Part shown: one piece after another, positions 7,167-15,301 of the stretch
Numbering within the stretch: the first letter of the stretch is position 1
Layout of the letters: each line of letters begins with the position of its first letter
NCBI RefSeq assembly: GCF_002422095.1
Contig: NZ_DITB01000069.1
Coordinates: 1 to 23,750 of the forward strand
DNA: 23,750 bases
Source of the DNA: Flavobacterium sp. UBA6195
GTDB taxonomy: Bacteria; Bacteroidota; Bacteroidia; Flavobacteriales; Flavobacteriaceae
Direction of reading: 5' to 3'
The notes under the pieces: model-generated
Databases searched by the model: none
What the model saw: the letters and a program-made list of their open reading frames with translations, nothing else
Told to the model about the DNA's origin: nothing
Made by a program: the position numbers and the translations under genes

Positions 7167-9236
7167 ATGATGTTTCGTATTCTTTTAGTTTTGTTTTTTA
7201 TTAATTTATCTTTTGCTCAACAAATTGATAAAGTTGATTTTATCAAATGTGATGCTTCTGTTTCTCCAAATCATGCTGAGAAATCAATTTATGGTGATGT
7301 GGTTTATGAATTTAAAATAAAAAAAGCAATCGATACCATTAAAATTGATGCTAAAAGCATGGAATTTTCAAGGGTTATGATCAATGGAAAATCCGTAAAA
7401 TTCAAGAATTCAGGAAAAACATTGGATTTGTTTGAAGGTTTTAAAAAAGGAAAAAACAAACTAACATTCAGCTATTCCGCAAAACCAAAACAAACACTTT
7501 ATTTTACAGGAGAAGGAGAAAATCTTCAAATTTGGACACAAGGTCAAGGACGTTACACGAGTCATTGGTTGCCGAGTTTTGATGATGTAAATGAAAAAGT
7601 GATTTTTAATTTGAATGTTTCATTTGACCCAAACTTAACTGTAATTTCCAATGGTATTCATCAATCAACAGTAGTTTATCCGCCACTTTCAAGTCAAAAT
7701 AATATTTGGAATTTTAGAATGAAGAAACCCATGTCATCTTATTTGGTAATGTTAGCTATTGGAAATTTTGCAAAACAAACTTCAACCACTAAATCTGGAA
7801 CACCTTTAGAATTTTATTTAGATAAAAATGATATTTCGAAATTTGAACCTACGTATCGCTATTCTAAAGAACTATTCGATTATTTGGAGCAAGAAATAGG
7901 AGTGAAGTATCCTTGGGGCATTTACCGCCAAGTTCCCGTTCGTGATTTTTTGTATGCGGGAATGGAGAATACAACTTCTACGATTTTTGCCCAAGATTTT
8001 GTGGTAGATGAAATAGGGTTTAACGATAGAAATTATGTAAATGTCAACGCACATGAATTAGCCCATCAATGGTTTGGTGATTTGATTACGGCGAAGTCTG
8101 GAAAACATCATTGGTTGCAAGAAGGTTTTGCTACGTATTATGCGTTATTAGCAGAACGTCATTTGTTTGGAGATGATTATTTCTATGAGGAATTAAACGA
8201 TTATGCCGAACAATTGAAACGGGCTTCTAAAACCGATACGATTCCCGTAATGAATGAAAAGGCGAGTTCGTTGTCGTTTTACAAAAAAGGCGCTTGGGCA
8301 TTACATGTGATGCGTGAAGATATTGGTGCAAAGAACTTTCAAAAAGCGGTAGTGAAATATTTAAAGAAATACCAATACAAAAACGTGAACACGGATGATT
8401 TCTTGAAAATTGTAAAAGAAGTTTCGGGTTATGATGTTGAAAATTTCAAAAAAGTTTGGTTAGAAAAGTCTGGATTTGAAATGGAAATTGCTCAAAAATA
8501 TCTTTCTAAAAACAAATTCATTCAAGATTATTTTGCTTTGAAGAAAAGTAAAAAATCATTAGCTGAATTGACAGAAATTCTGAAATCAGAAGCGTATTAT
8601 CCAATCAAACAATACATTGTTTATCAAACGCGAAATATTCCTTTTGAAGAACGAAAAGTCATTTTAGAAACTGCTTTAGCAACAAATGATATTTTGGTAC
8701 GAAGAGCCGTTGCGGAATCAACACCTGTAGTTCCAGAAGCATTTAAATCGCAATATGAAACTTTGTTAAAAGATAATTCGTATCAAACGAAAGAAATAGC
8801 CTTAACTAATCTTTGGAAAAACTTTCCTGATGAACGTTTGCGTTATTTAGAACAAACCAAAGAGATTGTTGGAAATAATGATAAAAGTTTCCGTTTGACT
8901 TGGTTAGCTTTAGCAATGAATACAGAAAATTTGCCGGAGCAAGTGAAAGCTACTTCGTATAATCAATTGTTAGGTTTTGCTTCTGAAAATTATGAAAGTT
9001 CTGTTAGACAAAATGCTTTAGAATTGTTATTACAACTAAATCCGAATGATGAAAAAGTAATTGAGTTATTGTTTAAAGCAACGGTACATCACAAATGGCA
9101 GTTCACTAAGTTTGGAAGAGACAACGTTCGCTTATTACTCAAAAAACCAGAATACAGAATTCTAGTTGAAAAATTAGCGTCGACTTCAGATGAAATCATG
9201 AAAGAGTTGTATTGGAAGTTCTTAAACGAAAAATAA
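7167..9236 (+). CDS. Secreted M1-family metallopeptidase (aminopeptidase)
   Basis: This is a zinc aminopeptidase of family M1, predicted to remove N-terminal residues from peptides in the periplasm. A signal peptide covers about residues 1-17 (MMFRILLVLFFINLSFA before QQ). The exopeptidase motif GMEN is at 265-268. The zinc site is H296-E297-L-A-H300 with third ligand E319, exactly the HEXXH-X18-E spacing of M1, and Y372 in FYKKGAWALHVM is the likely transition-state tyrosine. The C-terminal part (about 440-689) is helical and HEAT-like, shorter than in PepN, as in many Bacteroidetes M1 enzymes of about 690 residues. The gene is transcribed divergently from recG and ends at a bidirectional hairpin terminator. 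Two consecutive ATG codons start the frame, and the first is used here. Confidence 0.93.
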   Translation: MMFRILLVLFFINLSFAQQIDKVDFIKCDASVSPNHAEKSIYGDVVYEFKIKKAIDTIKIDAKSMEFSRVMINGKSVKFKNSGKTLDLFEGFKKGKNKLTFSYSAKPKQTLYFTGEGENLQIWTQGQGRYTSHWLPSFDDVNEKVIFNLNVSFDPNLTVISNGIHQSTVVYPPLSSQNNIWNFRMKKPMSSYLVMLAIGNFAKQTSTTKSGTPLEFYLDKNDISKFEPTYRYSKELFDYLEQEIGVKYPWGIYRQVPVRDFLYAGMENTTSTIFAQDFVVDEIGFNDRNYVNVNAHELAHQWFGDLITAKSGKHHWLQEGFATYYALLAERHLFGDDYFYEELNDYAEQLKRASKTDTIPVMNEKASSLSFYKKGAWALHVMREDIGAKNFQKAVVKYLKKYQYKNVNTDDFLKIVKEVSGYDVENFKKVWLEKSGFEMEIAQKYLSKNKFIQDYFALKKSKKSLAELTEILKSEAYYPIKQYIVYQTRNIPFEERKVILETALATNDILVRRAVAESTPVVPEAFKSQYETLLKDNSYQTKEIALTNLWKNFPDERLRYLEQTKEIVGNNDKSFRLTWLALAMNTENLPEQVKATSYNQLLGFASENYESSVRQNALELLLQLNPNDEKVIELLFKATVHHKWQFTKFGRDNVRLLLKKPEYRILVEKLASTSDEIMKELYWKFLNEK

Positions 9237-9238
9237 AA

Positions 9239-9266
9239 AAAATCCCGAGCTTCAACTCGGGATTTG
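9239..9266. terminator. Bidirectional rho-independent terminator
   Basis: A 10-bp stem, AAATCCCGAG (9240-9249) with CTCGGGATTT (9256-9265), has loop CTTCAA. An A-tract lies on the left and a T-rich run on the right. It lies between the converging ends of the M1 peptidase gene and the 174-residue gene and can serve both. Confidence 0.85.
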
Positions 9267-9269
9267 TAT

Positions 9270-9794
9270 TTAAAAAACTCTTTTCAATTCTTCTTTCAAA
9301 TAGCTAATTCCAATTGTACTTGGAGCTTCATTTTCAGTCATTTCTATCATTATGGCTTCTCTCAATTTATCAGCACTTGAAATATCTTCCCTAACTGCAT
9401 TTTTACGAATAATTTGTACCGTACTATTTTTAGCTTTCAACACAATGTCCCAAGTTTCTGAAGTTAAATATATTTGTTGTGTTAAATTGTGCTCATATTC
9501 TGTTTGAATGTGATGAACTAACAAGGTAGCGTAATCATCTTTTGATTGACTAATTGGTGCTACACGTAACAAGAGTTGCGCAGGGTTAATTCGCTCTAAA
9601 AATAAAACCATACGCTCATACGCTTGCAATCGAATTGGTAAGGCTTGTTTTTGATTTTCTCTTAACAATTCAAATTTACGTTTGCTTTCTTCACTGTTAT
9701 AAAACTTTTGCATCATTACAAATGCAACACCTCCCGTAATAAAAGCGGGTAATGTGTATGCTGCAATTTCTAATAATTTATCTTCTATGGCCAT
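9270..9794 (-). CDS. Conserved Bacteroidetes membrane-anchored protein of unknown function
   Basis: This is a 174-residue protein with one membrane segment near the N-terminus (about 13-28, LPAFITGGVAFVMMQKF), followed by a charged, helical cytoplasmic region. Conserved-looking stretches include LPIRLQAYERMVLFLERI, HNLTQQIYLTSETWD and SADKLREAI. I recognise it as a widespread uncharacterised Flavobacteriaceae family, possibly DUF7935, but cannot confirm the assignment. It is a single gene converging on the M1 peptidase gene and diverging from pcrA. No catalytic motif is visible, and no function is proposed. Confidence 0.8.
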   Translation of the reverse strand: MAIEDKLLEIAAYTLPAFITGGVAFVMMQKFYNSEESKRKFELLRENQKQALPIRLQAYERMVLFLERINPAQLLLRVAPISQSKDDYATLLVHHIQTEYEHNLTQQIYLTSETWDIVLKAKNSTVQIIRKNAVREDISSADKLREAIMIEMTENEAPSTIGISYLKEELKRVF

Positions 9795-9817
9795 TTTTAA
9801 TTAATTTAAATATGTCG

Positions 9818-9848
9818 CAAATTAAGATTAAAAAAATTAAAATTCAAA
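9818..9848 (-). promoter_or_regulatory. Candidate promoter of the 174-residue gene
   Basis: On the minus strand TTTG (9848-9845), a 19-nt spacer and TTAATTTG (9825-9818) match TTTG/TAnnTTTG with one mismatch in the second box. The ATG is 24 bp downstream. Confidence 0.35.
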
Positions 9849-9895
9849 TAGATTTTCTTTTGTTGGTATTATCTTAAAAAGAGTTGATAACTTCT

Positions 9896-9927
9896 TTTGT
9901 ATTAACACTAATCAAAGTGTATTTTTG
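9896..9927 (+). promoter_or_regulatory. Candidate promoter of pcrA
   Basis: TTTG (9896-9899), a 20-nt spacer and TATTTTTG (9920-9927) match both boxes of the Bacteroidetes consensus exactly. The pcrA ATG is 27 bp downstream, giving a plausible short leader. Confidence 0.55.
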
Positions 9928-9954
9928 TAAATTAGTTAAAAGTTATGGAATTCT

Positions 9955-12300
9955 ATGAATGAAATGCAGCGTTATATTAGCCAATTGAATGAAGCACAAC
10001 AACTTCCGGTTTTACAAAAAGACGGACCTATGATTGTGATTGCAGGTGCAGGTTCTGGAAAAACCCGAGTGCTAACTGTTCGTATTGCTAACTTGATGAG
10101 TCAAGGTGTGGATGCATTTAATATTTTGGCGTTAACGTTTACCAATAAAGCTGCACGTGAAATGAAAAAGCGTATTGCTGATATCGTTGGAAATAACGAA
10201 GCTAAAAATCTTTGGATGGGAACTTTTCACTCTGTTTTTGCCAAGATTTTACGTATTGAAGCTGAAAAGCTAGGTTACCCTTCTAATTTCACGATTTACG
10301 ACACACAAGATTCGGTGCGATTGATTGGGGCCATTATCAAAGAAATGCAATTGGACAAAGATATTTACAAACCAAAGCAAATCTTAGGGCGAATTTCATC
10401 TTATAAAAACTCCTTAATCACAGTAAAAGCCTATTTCAATAATCCCGAGTTACAAGAAGCCGATGCTATGAGTAAAAAACCGCGTATGGGCGAAATTTAT
10501 CAACAATACGTAGAGCGTTGTTTTAAATCGGGTGCGATGGATTTTGATGATTTACTATTGAAAACCAATGAGTTATTGAGTCGTTTTCCAGATGTTTTAG
10601 CAAAATATCAAGATCGATTTCGATATATTTTAGTAGATGAGTACCAAGATACGAATCATTCACAATATTTGATTGTTCGTGCTTTATCCGATAGATTCCA
10701 AAATATTTGTGTAGTAGGTGATGATGCGCAAAGTATTTATGCTTTCCGAGGTGCAAATATCAATAACATTTTAAATTTCCAAAAAGATTACGACAACGTA
10801 CAAATGTACCGTTTGGAACAAAATTATCGTTCTTCGAAAAATATTGTAGAGGCTGCGAATAACGTAATTGATAAGAATAAAACCAAGTTAGATAAAATCG
10901 TTTGGACATCGAACGATGATGGACCAAAAATAAAAGTTCACCGCAGTTTAACCGATGGTGAAGAAGGGCGTTTTGTAGCGGCAACTATTTTCGAACAAAA
11001 GATGCAACACCAAATGTTAAATGGACAATTTGCGATTTTGTATCGAACCAATGCGCAATCTCGTGCTATGGAAGATGCGTTACGTAAACGCGATATTCCG
11101 TACCGAATTTATGGTGGTTTATCGTTTTATCAACGTAAGGAAATCAAAGATGTTTTAGCCTATTTGCGATTGGTAATTAATCCAAAAGACGAAGAAGCTT
11201 TGGTTCGTGTGATTAATTATCCAGCCAGAGGAATTGGAGATACAACGGTTGAAAAATTAACGGTTGCCGCCAATCATTACAAGCGTTCTATTTTTGAAGT
11301 AATGGAACACATTGATAAAATTGATTTGAAACTAAACGCAGGAACAAAAGCTAAATTGAATGATTTTGTGACGATGATTAAAAGTTTTCAAGTCATTAAC
11401 GAAAATCAAGATGCGTTTTTCTTAACTGATCATGTTACGAAGAAGACAGGATTAGTTCAAGAGCTTAAGAAAGACGGAACTCCAGAAGGAATTGCGAAAA
11501 TTGAAAATATTGAAGAATTACTAAACGGTATCAAAGACTTCACCGAAGGTCAAAAAGAAATCGACGGAGCAAGAGGTGCGTTAGCCGAATTTTTAGAAGA
11601 CGTAGCATTAGCAACCGATTTAGATAAAGATACTGGTGATGACGATAGAGTAGCACTTATGACGATTCACCTGGCAAAAGGATTAGAATTTCCACATGTG
11701 TTTATTGTGGGATTAGAAGAAGATTTGTTTCCAAGTGCCATGAGTTTGAATACAAGAAGCGAATTAGAAGAAGAACGTCGTTTATTTTACGTGGCTTTAA
11801 CGCGTGCCGAGCATCAAGCGTATTTGACGTATGCACAATCGCGTTACCGTTGGGGAAAATTAGTAGATAGTGAACCTTCGCGTTTTATTGAAGAAATTGA
11901 TGATAAATATTTAGAATATTTGAATCCGGTAGACACGGGTTATCGTTACAAACCAGTTATGGATATTGATGTTTTTGGCGATATTGATAAATCGAAATTA
12001 CGTTTATCTAAACCAACCGCAGGAACACCACCAAAAAGCCCCCTAACCCCCGAAGGGGGAATAAATATTCCGAATATTAGAAAACTAAAACCTGTTTCTA
12101 ATAATAAAAATGGAAGTAAGGCTAATTTGTTTGATAGTAGTTTAGCTGTTGGTAATATCGTAATGCACGAACGTTTTGGAAAAGGACAAATCGTAAACAT
12201 CGAAGGAGTAGGAGCAGACAAAAAAGCCGAAATTCGTTTTGATGTAGGTGGTTTGAAAAAGTTGTTGTTGCGATTTGCTAAGTTGGAAGTTATAGGATAG
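9955..12300 (+). CDS. pcrA: UvrD/PcrA-type superfamily-1 DNA helicase
   Basis: This is a 3'-5' DNA helicase acting in nucleotide excision repair, mismatch repair and removal of RecA or transcription complexes. Motif Q-like LNEAQQLPV is followed by Walker A AGAGSGKT (A30-T37), TFTNKAAREM (motif Ia), VDEYQDTN with D228-E229 (motif II), GDDAQSIYAFRGA (III), QNYRSSKNI (IV), MTIHLAKGLEFPHVFIVGLEE (V) and RRLFYVALTRA (VI). A C-terminal Tudor-like segment (VGNIVMHERFGKGQIV...KLEVI) is typical of PcrA/UvrD. The 781 residues match the family. The linker before the C-terminal domain (S695-G702, SPLTPEGG) is encoded by a GC-rich hairpin repeat like those bounding the recG insert. A YciO-family gene follows after 30 bp, probably in the same transcript. 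Confidence 0.94.
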   Translation: MNEMQRYISQLNEAQQLPVLQKDGPMIVIAGAGSGKTRVLTVRIANLMSQGVDAFNILALTFTNKAAREMKKRIADIVGNNEAKNLWMGTFHSVFAKILRIEAEKLGYPSNFTIYDTQDSVRLIGAIIKEMQLDKDIYKPKQILGRISSYKNSLITVKAYFNNPELQEADAMSKKPRMGEIYQQYVERCFKSGAMDFDDLLLKTNELLSRFPDVLAKYQDRFRYILVDEYQDTNHSQYLIVRALSDRFQNICVVGDDAQSIYAFRGANINNILNFQKDYDNVQMYRLEQNYRSSKNIVEAANNVIDKNKTKLDKIVWTSNDDGPKIKVHRSLTDGEEGRFVAATIFEQKMQHQMLNGQFAILYRTNAQSRAMEDALRKRDIPYRIYGGLSFYQRKEIKDVLAYLRLVINPKDEEALVRVINYPARGIGDTTVEKLTVAANHYKRSIFEVMEHIDKIDLKLNAGTKAKLNDFVTMIKSFQVINENQDAFFLTDHVTKKTGLVQELKKDGTPEGIAKIENIEELLNGIKDFTEGQKEIDGARGALAEFLEDVALATDLDKDTGDDDRVALMTIHLAKGLEFPHVFIVGLEEDLFPSAMSLNTRSELEEERRLFYVALTRAEHQAYLTYAQSRYRWGKLVDSEPSRFIEEIDDKYLEYLNPVDTGYRYKPVMDIDVFGDIDKSKLRLSKPTAGTPPKSPLTPEGGINIPNIRKLKPVSNNKNGSKANLFDSSLAVGNIVMHERFGKGQIVNIEGVGADKKAEIRFDVGGLKKLLLRFAKLEVIG
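12038..12059 (+). repeat. Solo GC-rich hairpin repeat inside pcrA
   Basis: A GCCCCCTAA leader precedes a hairpin with 5-bp arms CCCCC/GGGGG and loop GAA. It is translated in frame as the linker peptide SPLTPEGG. Leader and hairpin architecture match the repeats at 5756-5783 and 5347-5373. The run stands out sharply from the AT-rich coding sequence around it and falls in a disordered linker, where an insertion would be tolerated. Confidence 0.75.
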
Positions 12301-12330
12301 AAGTTTAAATTAACTTGAAACAAAAATAAG

Positions 12331-12951
12331 ATGTCAGAAATAATTAAAATATACGAAGACAAACCCAGTGAAGCCGCAATTAAAAAAGTGGTTGCCGTTT
12401 TAAAAAATGGAGGTTTAGTCATTTATCCAACAGATACTGTTTATGGTTTAGGTTGCGATATTACCAATTCTCGTGCGTTGGAGAAAATTGCCAAAATTAA
12501 AGGCATTAAATTAGAAAAAGCCAATTTTTCCTTTGTTTGTTCTGATTTGAGTAATCTTTCTGATTATGTGAAACAAATTGACACATCGACTTTTAAAATC
12601 TTAAAACGTGCTTTACCCGGACCTTACACGTTTATTTTACCAGGAAATAACGATTTACCAAAAGAATTCAGAAAGAAGAAAACCGTTGGTATTCGTGTTC
12701 CAGATAATAACATTGCTCGTGAAATTGTAAAACTATTAGGAAATCCTATTGTTTCGACATCCATTCATGATGAAGATGAGGTAATTGAATATTCAACCGA
12801 CCCAGAATTGATTTTTGAAAAATGGCAAAATAAAGTAGATTTGGTTATTGATGGCGGTTACGGAGATAACGTTGCTTCAACCATCATTGATTTAACAGGC
12901 TATGAACCAGAAGTTATTCGTGAAGGAAAAGGAAGTTTGGATATATTATAA
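12331..12951 (+). CDS. YrdC/Sua5-domain protein, YciO-type
   Basis: This 206-residue protein consists of one YrdC-like domain, the fold that makes threonylcarbamoyl-AMP for the tRNA t6A modification. Landmarks are VIYPTDTVYGLGCDI (near 31-45), KIAKIKGI (near 53-60), ANFSFVCSDLSNLSDY, ALPGPYTFILPG, VGIRVPDN, and the C-terminal ASTIIDLTGYEPEVIREGKG. Its length and the NFSF...CSDLS block resemble E. coli YciO (206 residues) more than TsaC or full-length Sua5, and there is no C-terminal Sua5 domain. Automatic annotation would probably call it L-threonylcarbamoyladenylate synthase. A YciO-like role that is distinct or only weakly overlapping is equally possible. It follows pcrA by 30 bp and ends at a strong terminator. 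Confidence 0.88.
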   Translation: MSEIIKIYEDKPSEAAIKKVVAVLKNGGLVIYPTDTVYGLGCDITNSRALEKIAKIKGIKLEKANFSFVCSDLSNLSDYVKQIDTSTFKILKRALPGPYTFILPGNNDLPKEFRKKKTVGIRVPDNNIAREIVKLLGNPIVSTSIHDEDEVIEYSTDPELIFEKWQNKVDLVIDGGYGDNVASTIIDLTGYEPEVIREGKGSLDIL

Positions 12952-12955
12952 AATA

Positions 12956-12987
12956 AAAACACCTCAATCACTTGAGGCGTTTTTTTA
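12956..12987. terminator. Bidirectional rho-independent terminator
   Basis: The stem CCTCAA (12962-12967) with TTGAGG (12972-12977) is extended past one mismatch, with loop TCAC. It is flanked by an A-run and by seven or more Ts. It lies between the converging YciO-type and OmpA-type genes. Confidence 0.85.
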
Positions 12988-13002
12988 TACTTTAAAGGTA
13001 AA

Positions 13003-13839
13003 TTATTTCCCTTCTAAGTTTTTCATTTCCTTTTCTAACATATCGTAGAATTGGTCAATTTTTGGCATAATGATGATGCGCGTTCTTCTGTTTTTAGCTC
13101 TGTTTGCAGGAGAATCGTTTTCTACTAAAGGAATGTACGAACTTCTTCCAGCTGGAATTAATTGTTTTGGACTAACACCTAAGTCTTTATGTAAAACTCT
13201 TACGATTGAAGTGGCTCTTTTTACCGATAAATCCCAGTTGTCTAATAAAACTGCATTTTTAATTGGCACATTGTCTGTGTGACCTTCTACCATACATTCG
13301 AAGTCTGGTTTGCTGTTGATTACTTTAGCCACTTTTGCTAAAACACCTTTTGCTTTATCACTTACTTCGTAACTTCCCGATTTGAATAATAAATTATCAG
13401 CAATCGAAATCATCACAACTCCTTTTTCAACATTGATGTTAATGTCTGGATCGTCGATTCCTACTTCACGCTTTAAACTTGTAACTAGAGCCAATGTTAC
13501 ACTGTCTTTTTTAGTTAAAGCGTCTTGTAAACGTGTGATTTTTAAATCTTTCTCTTTTAAACTTTCTAAAGATTTTTCCAGATTTTCAGCACCTTTGGTA
13601 GTTAACGTAGTTAAATTCCCCATGTTGTTAATTAAATCGGTATTGTTTTTCTTTAAGAAGTCAACTTGTTGTGCTAAAGCTTCTCTTTCAGTCAAACACG
13701 TATTTAATTTTACGGTTGCTGTGTTTAATAAATCTTGAATTTCTTTGTTTTTAGCTTCTAATTCCGTGTATTTCTTTTTTGAAACACAAGAACTTAATGA
13801 AATAGCAGCTACTGTGGCGAATAACATTACTCTTCTCAT
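13003..13839 (-). CDS. OmpA-family peptidoglycan-binding lipoprotein
   Basis: This is an outer-membrane lipoprotein expected to tether the membrane to peptidoglycan. A lipoprotein signal ends in the lipobox LSSC with acylated Cys18. A coiled-coil stretch (about 22-115) with many Lys, Glu, Leu and Asn follows. An OmpA-like C-terminal domain covers about 145-265, with LLFKSGSYEVSDKAK, VEGHTDNVPI, NWDLSVKRA and NRAKNRRTRIIIMPK. This family lacks the N-terminal OmpA beta-barrel, so it is a periplasmic binding lipoprotein rather than a porin. It lies 70 bp downstream of the glycosyltransferase gene on the same strand. A TAATTTTG box at 13865-13858 suggests it may also have its own promoter. Confidence 0.92.
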   Translation of the reverse strand: MRRVMLFATVAAISLSSCVSKKKYTELEAKNKEIQDLLNTATVKLNTCLTEREALAQQVDFLKKNNTDLINNMGNLTTLTTKGAENLEKSLESLKEKDLKITRLQDALTKKDSVTLALVTSLKREVGIDDPDININVEKGVVMISIADNLLFKSGSYEVSDKAKGVLAKVAKVINSKPDFECMVEGHTDNVPIKNAVLLDNWDLSVKRATSIVRVLHKDLGVSPKQLIPAGRSSYIPLVENDSPANRAKNRRTRIIIMPKIDQFYDMLEKEMKNLEGK

Positions 13840-13909
13840 ACGATACTTATTTTTTTACAAAATTAAATGGAAATTGTTAAAAAATAGCTTTTTTAAACCT
13901 AAACTATTG

Positions 13910-14905
13910 TTAAAAAAGGTCAGCAAAGACCTTGCCATTCTTGATAAAATAACGATAAACGATACTATTTGTTTTGAAGTAATTTGATTTTTGAATTGCA
14001 CCTCTTTTCTTATAAAATTGATTTGCAAGATGATAATAATAAAAATGAGCCTTTAAAATTGCCCAACAATGTGTGAATTTCCCTTTCAAAATAAATTGAA
14101 TTCCCGCTAATCCATCTAAACACAATCGCATTAAAAGGATTGGGAACAATTGATTTTTCGGTAAATTCTTGGTTAACATCAACAATGAATTTCTGAAATT
14201 TAAAAAGGTTTTTCTCGGATTTCCTTCGTTTAAAGTAGCACCACCAACGTGATACACTATTGATTTTGGAGTGTATTTTGTTTTGTAGCCCAAATTAAAA
14301 GCCCTCCAACACAAATCAATTTCTTCTTGATGCGCAAAGAAATCATCATCAAAACCATTTAATTTGCGATAAACATCTTTTCGGATAAAGAAACAAGCTC
14401 CGGTAGCCCAAAAGATTTCGATTTCATCATCATATTGATTTTTATCTTCTTCAACCGTATCAAATATTCGTCCACGGCAAAACGGATAACCAAATTTATC
14501 AATAAAACCACCAGCGCCACCAGCGTATTCAAAATGCGTTTTCTTTTTGAAATCTAATAACTTTGGTTGTATGATGGCAGTCTCGGGTTGGTTTTCAAAG
14601 ATTTCTATAATAGGGGTTAACCAATTTTCGGTTACTTCAATATCAGAATTTACTAAAGCGTAGTATTCTTCTTCTACAAACTTCAAGGCTTCATTATACC
14701 CTTTTGCAAAGCCAAAATTGCCCGTGTTTTGAATGATTTTAACCGATGGGAATTGGTTTTGAATCACTTCAATTGAAGTGTCAGTAGAAGCATTATCAGC
14801 TACATAAATAGTAGCTTCATCAGAAAACGCCATTACCGAAGGCAAAAACTGTTCTAACAATTTGGCTCCGTTCCAATTTAATATGACTACTGCTATTTTT
14901 TTCAA
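13910..14905 (-). CDS. Family-2 glycosyltransferase
   Basis: This enzyme transfers a sugar from a nucleotide-sugar donor, probably during assembly of a surface polysaccharide or glycan. The GT-A fold signature is clear: VVILNWNG at the N-terminus, VADNASTD, the NTGNFGFAKGYNEAL block, LVNSDIEV carrying the metal-binding acidic motif (near residues 88-93), FFIRKDVYRKLNGFDDDFFAHQEEIDLCWRA, and KSIVYHVGGATL. This resembles the rhamnosyltransferase-like GT2 subgroup. A hydrophobic, aromatic C-terminal region (about 245-300) may associate with the membrane. It is the third gene of a minus-strand cluster, with a 4-bp gap to the upstream 129-residue gene. Donor and acceptor cannot be predicted. Confidence 0.92.
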   Translation of the reverse strand: MKKIAVVILNWNGAKLLEQFLPSVMAFSDEATIYVADNASTDTSIEVIQNQFPSVKIIQNTGNFGFAKGYNEALKFVEEEYYALVNSDIEVTENWLTPIIEIFENQPETAIIQPKLLDFKKKTHFEYAGGAGGFIDKFGYPFCRGRIFDTVEEDKNQYDDEIEIFWATGACFFIRKDVYRKLNGFDDDFFAHQEEIDLCWRAFNLGYKTKYTPKSIVYHVGGATLNEGNPRKTFLNFRNSLLMLTKNLPKNQLFPILLMRLCLDGLAGIQFILKGKFTHCWAILKAHFYYYHLANQFYKKRGAIQKSNYFKTNSIVYRYFIKNGKVFADLF

Positions 14906-14909
14906 GTGC

Positions 14910-15299
14910 TTATTGATTAAGAAATTGTTGAATTTTTATTTTTTTATTATTTCGTTCAAAAGAATATGAGTTTGAAATTTCATCTACCAAATCAAGTAAT
15001 TCTAACGCTTTTGTTAAATGTTTTTTTGATGAATTCATTTCAATTAGCAAATCAGCTAATTTTTCCAGATGATGCTCATTAAAATTAAAATTAGAAAGGT
15101 ATTTTTTCATTTCAATATTTGAAAGTGAAACAAAATGAGGTAAATCAAAATCTAATTCATTTTTAAACTCATTTGTTACTAAATCAGCTGCTTCAATAGA
15201 ATTTTCTGTCGAATTTCCATTCAAAAAATTTGCTAATAAACGTTGTAGAAAATATCCTAATTTTTCAATTTCAGCTTGTATTAAATCGCGTTTTTCCAT
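14910..15299 (-). CDS. Small helical protein of unknown function
   Basis: I do not recognise this 129-residue protein with certainty. It is acidic to neutral and almost entirely helix-forming, with no membrane segment or signal peptide. The start MEKRDLIQAEIEKLGYFLQRLLANFL loosely recalls DUF6483-like proteins, which begin with a similar 'IEQLGKFLARIL' helix. It sits 2 bp after the HSDR_N gene and 4 bp before the glycosyltransferase gene. This tight packing supports a real, co-transcribed gene. No function is proposed. Confidence 0.75.
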   Translation of the reverse strand: MEKRDLIQAEIEKLGYFLQRLLANFLNGNSTENSIEAADLVTNEFKNELDFDLPHFVSLSNIEMKKYLSNFNFNEHHLEKLADLLIEMNSSKKHLTKALELLDLVDEISNSYSFERNNKKIKIQQFLNQ

Positions 15300-15301
15300 G
15301 G

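Noticed and set aside
9945..9962. Leader peptide MEFYE overlapping the pcrA start
   Set aside because: A five-codon frame is expected by chance, and nothing indicates attenuation or translational coupling beyond the overlap.
11946..12422. 158-residue minus-strand frame across the end of pcrA
   Set aside because: It overlaps two well-supported plus-strand genes, lacks a recognisable domain and mirrors their codon structure.
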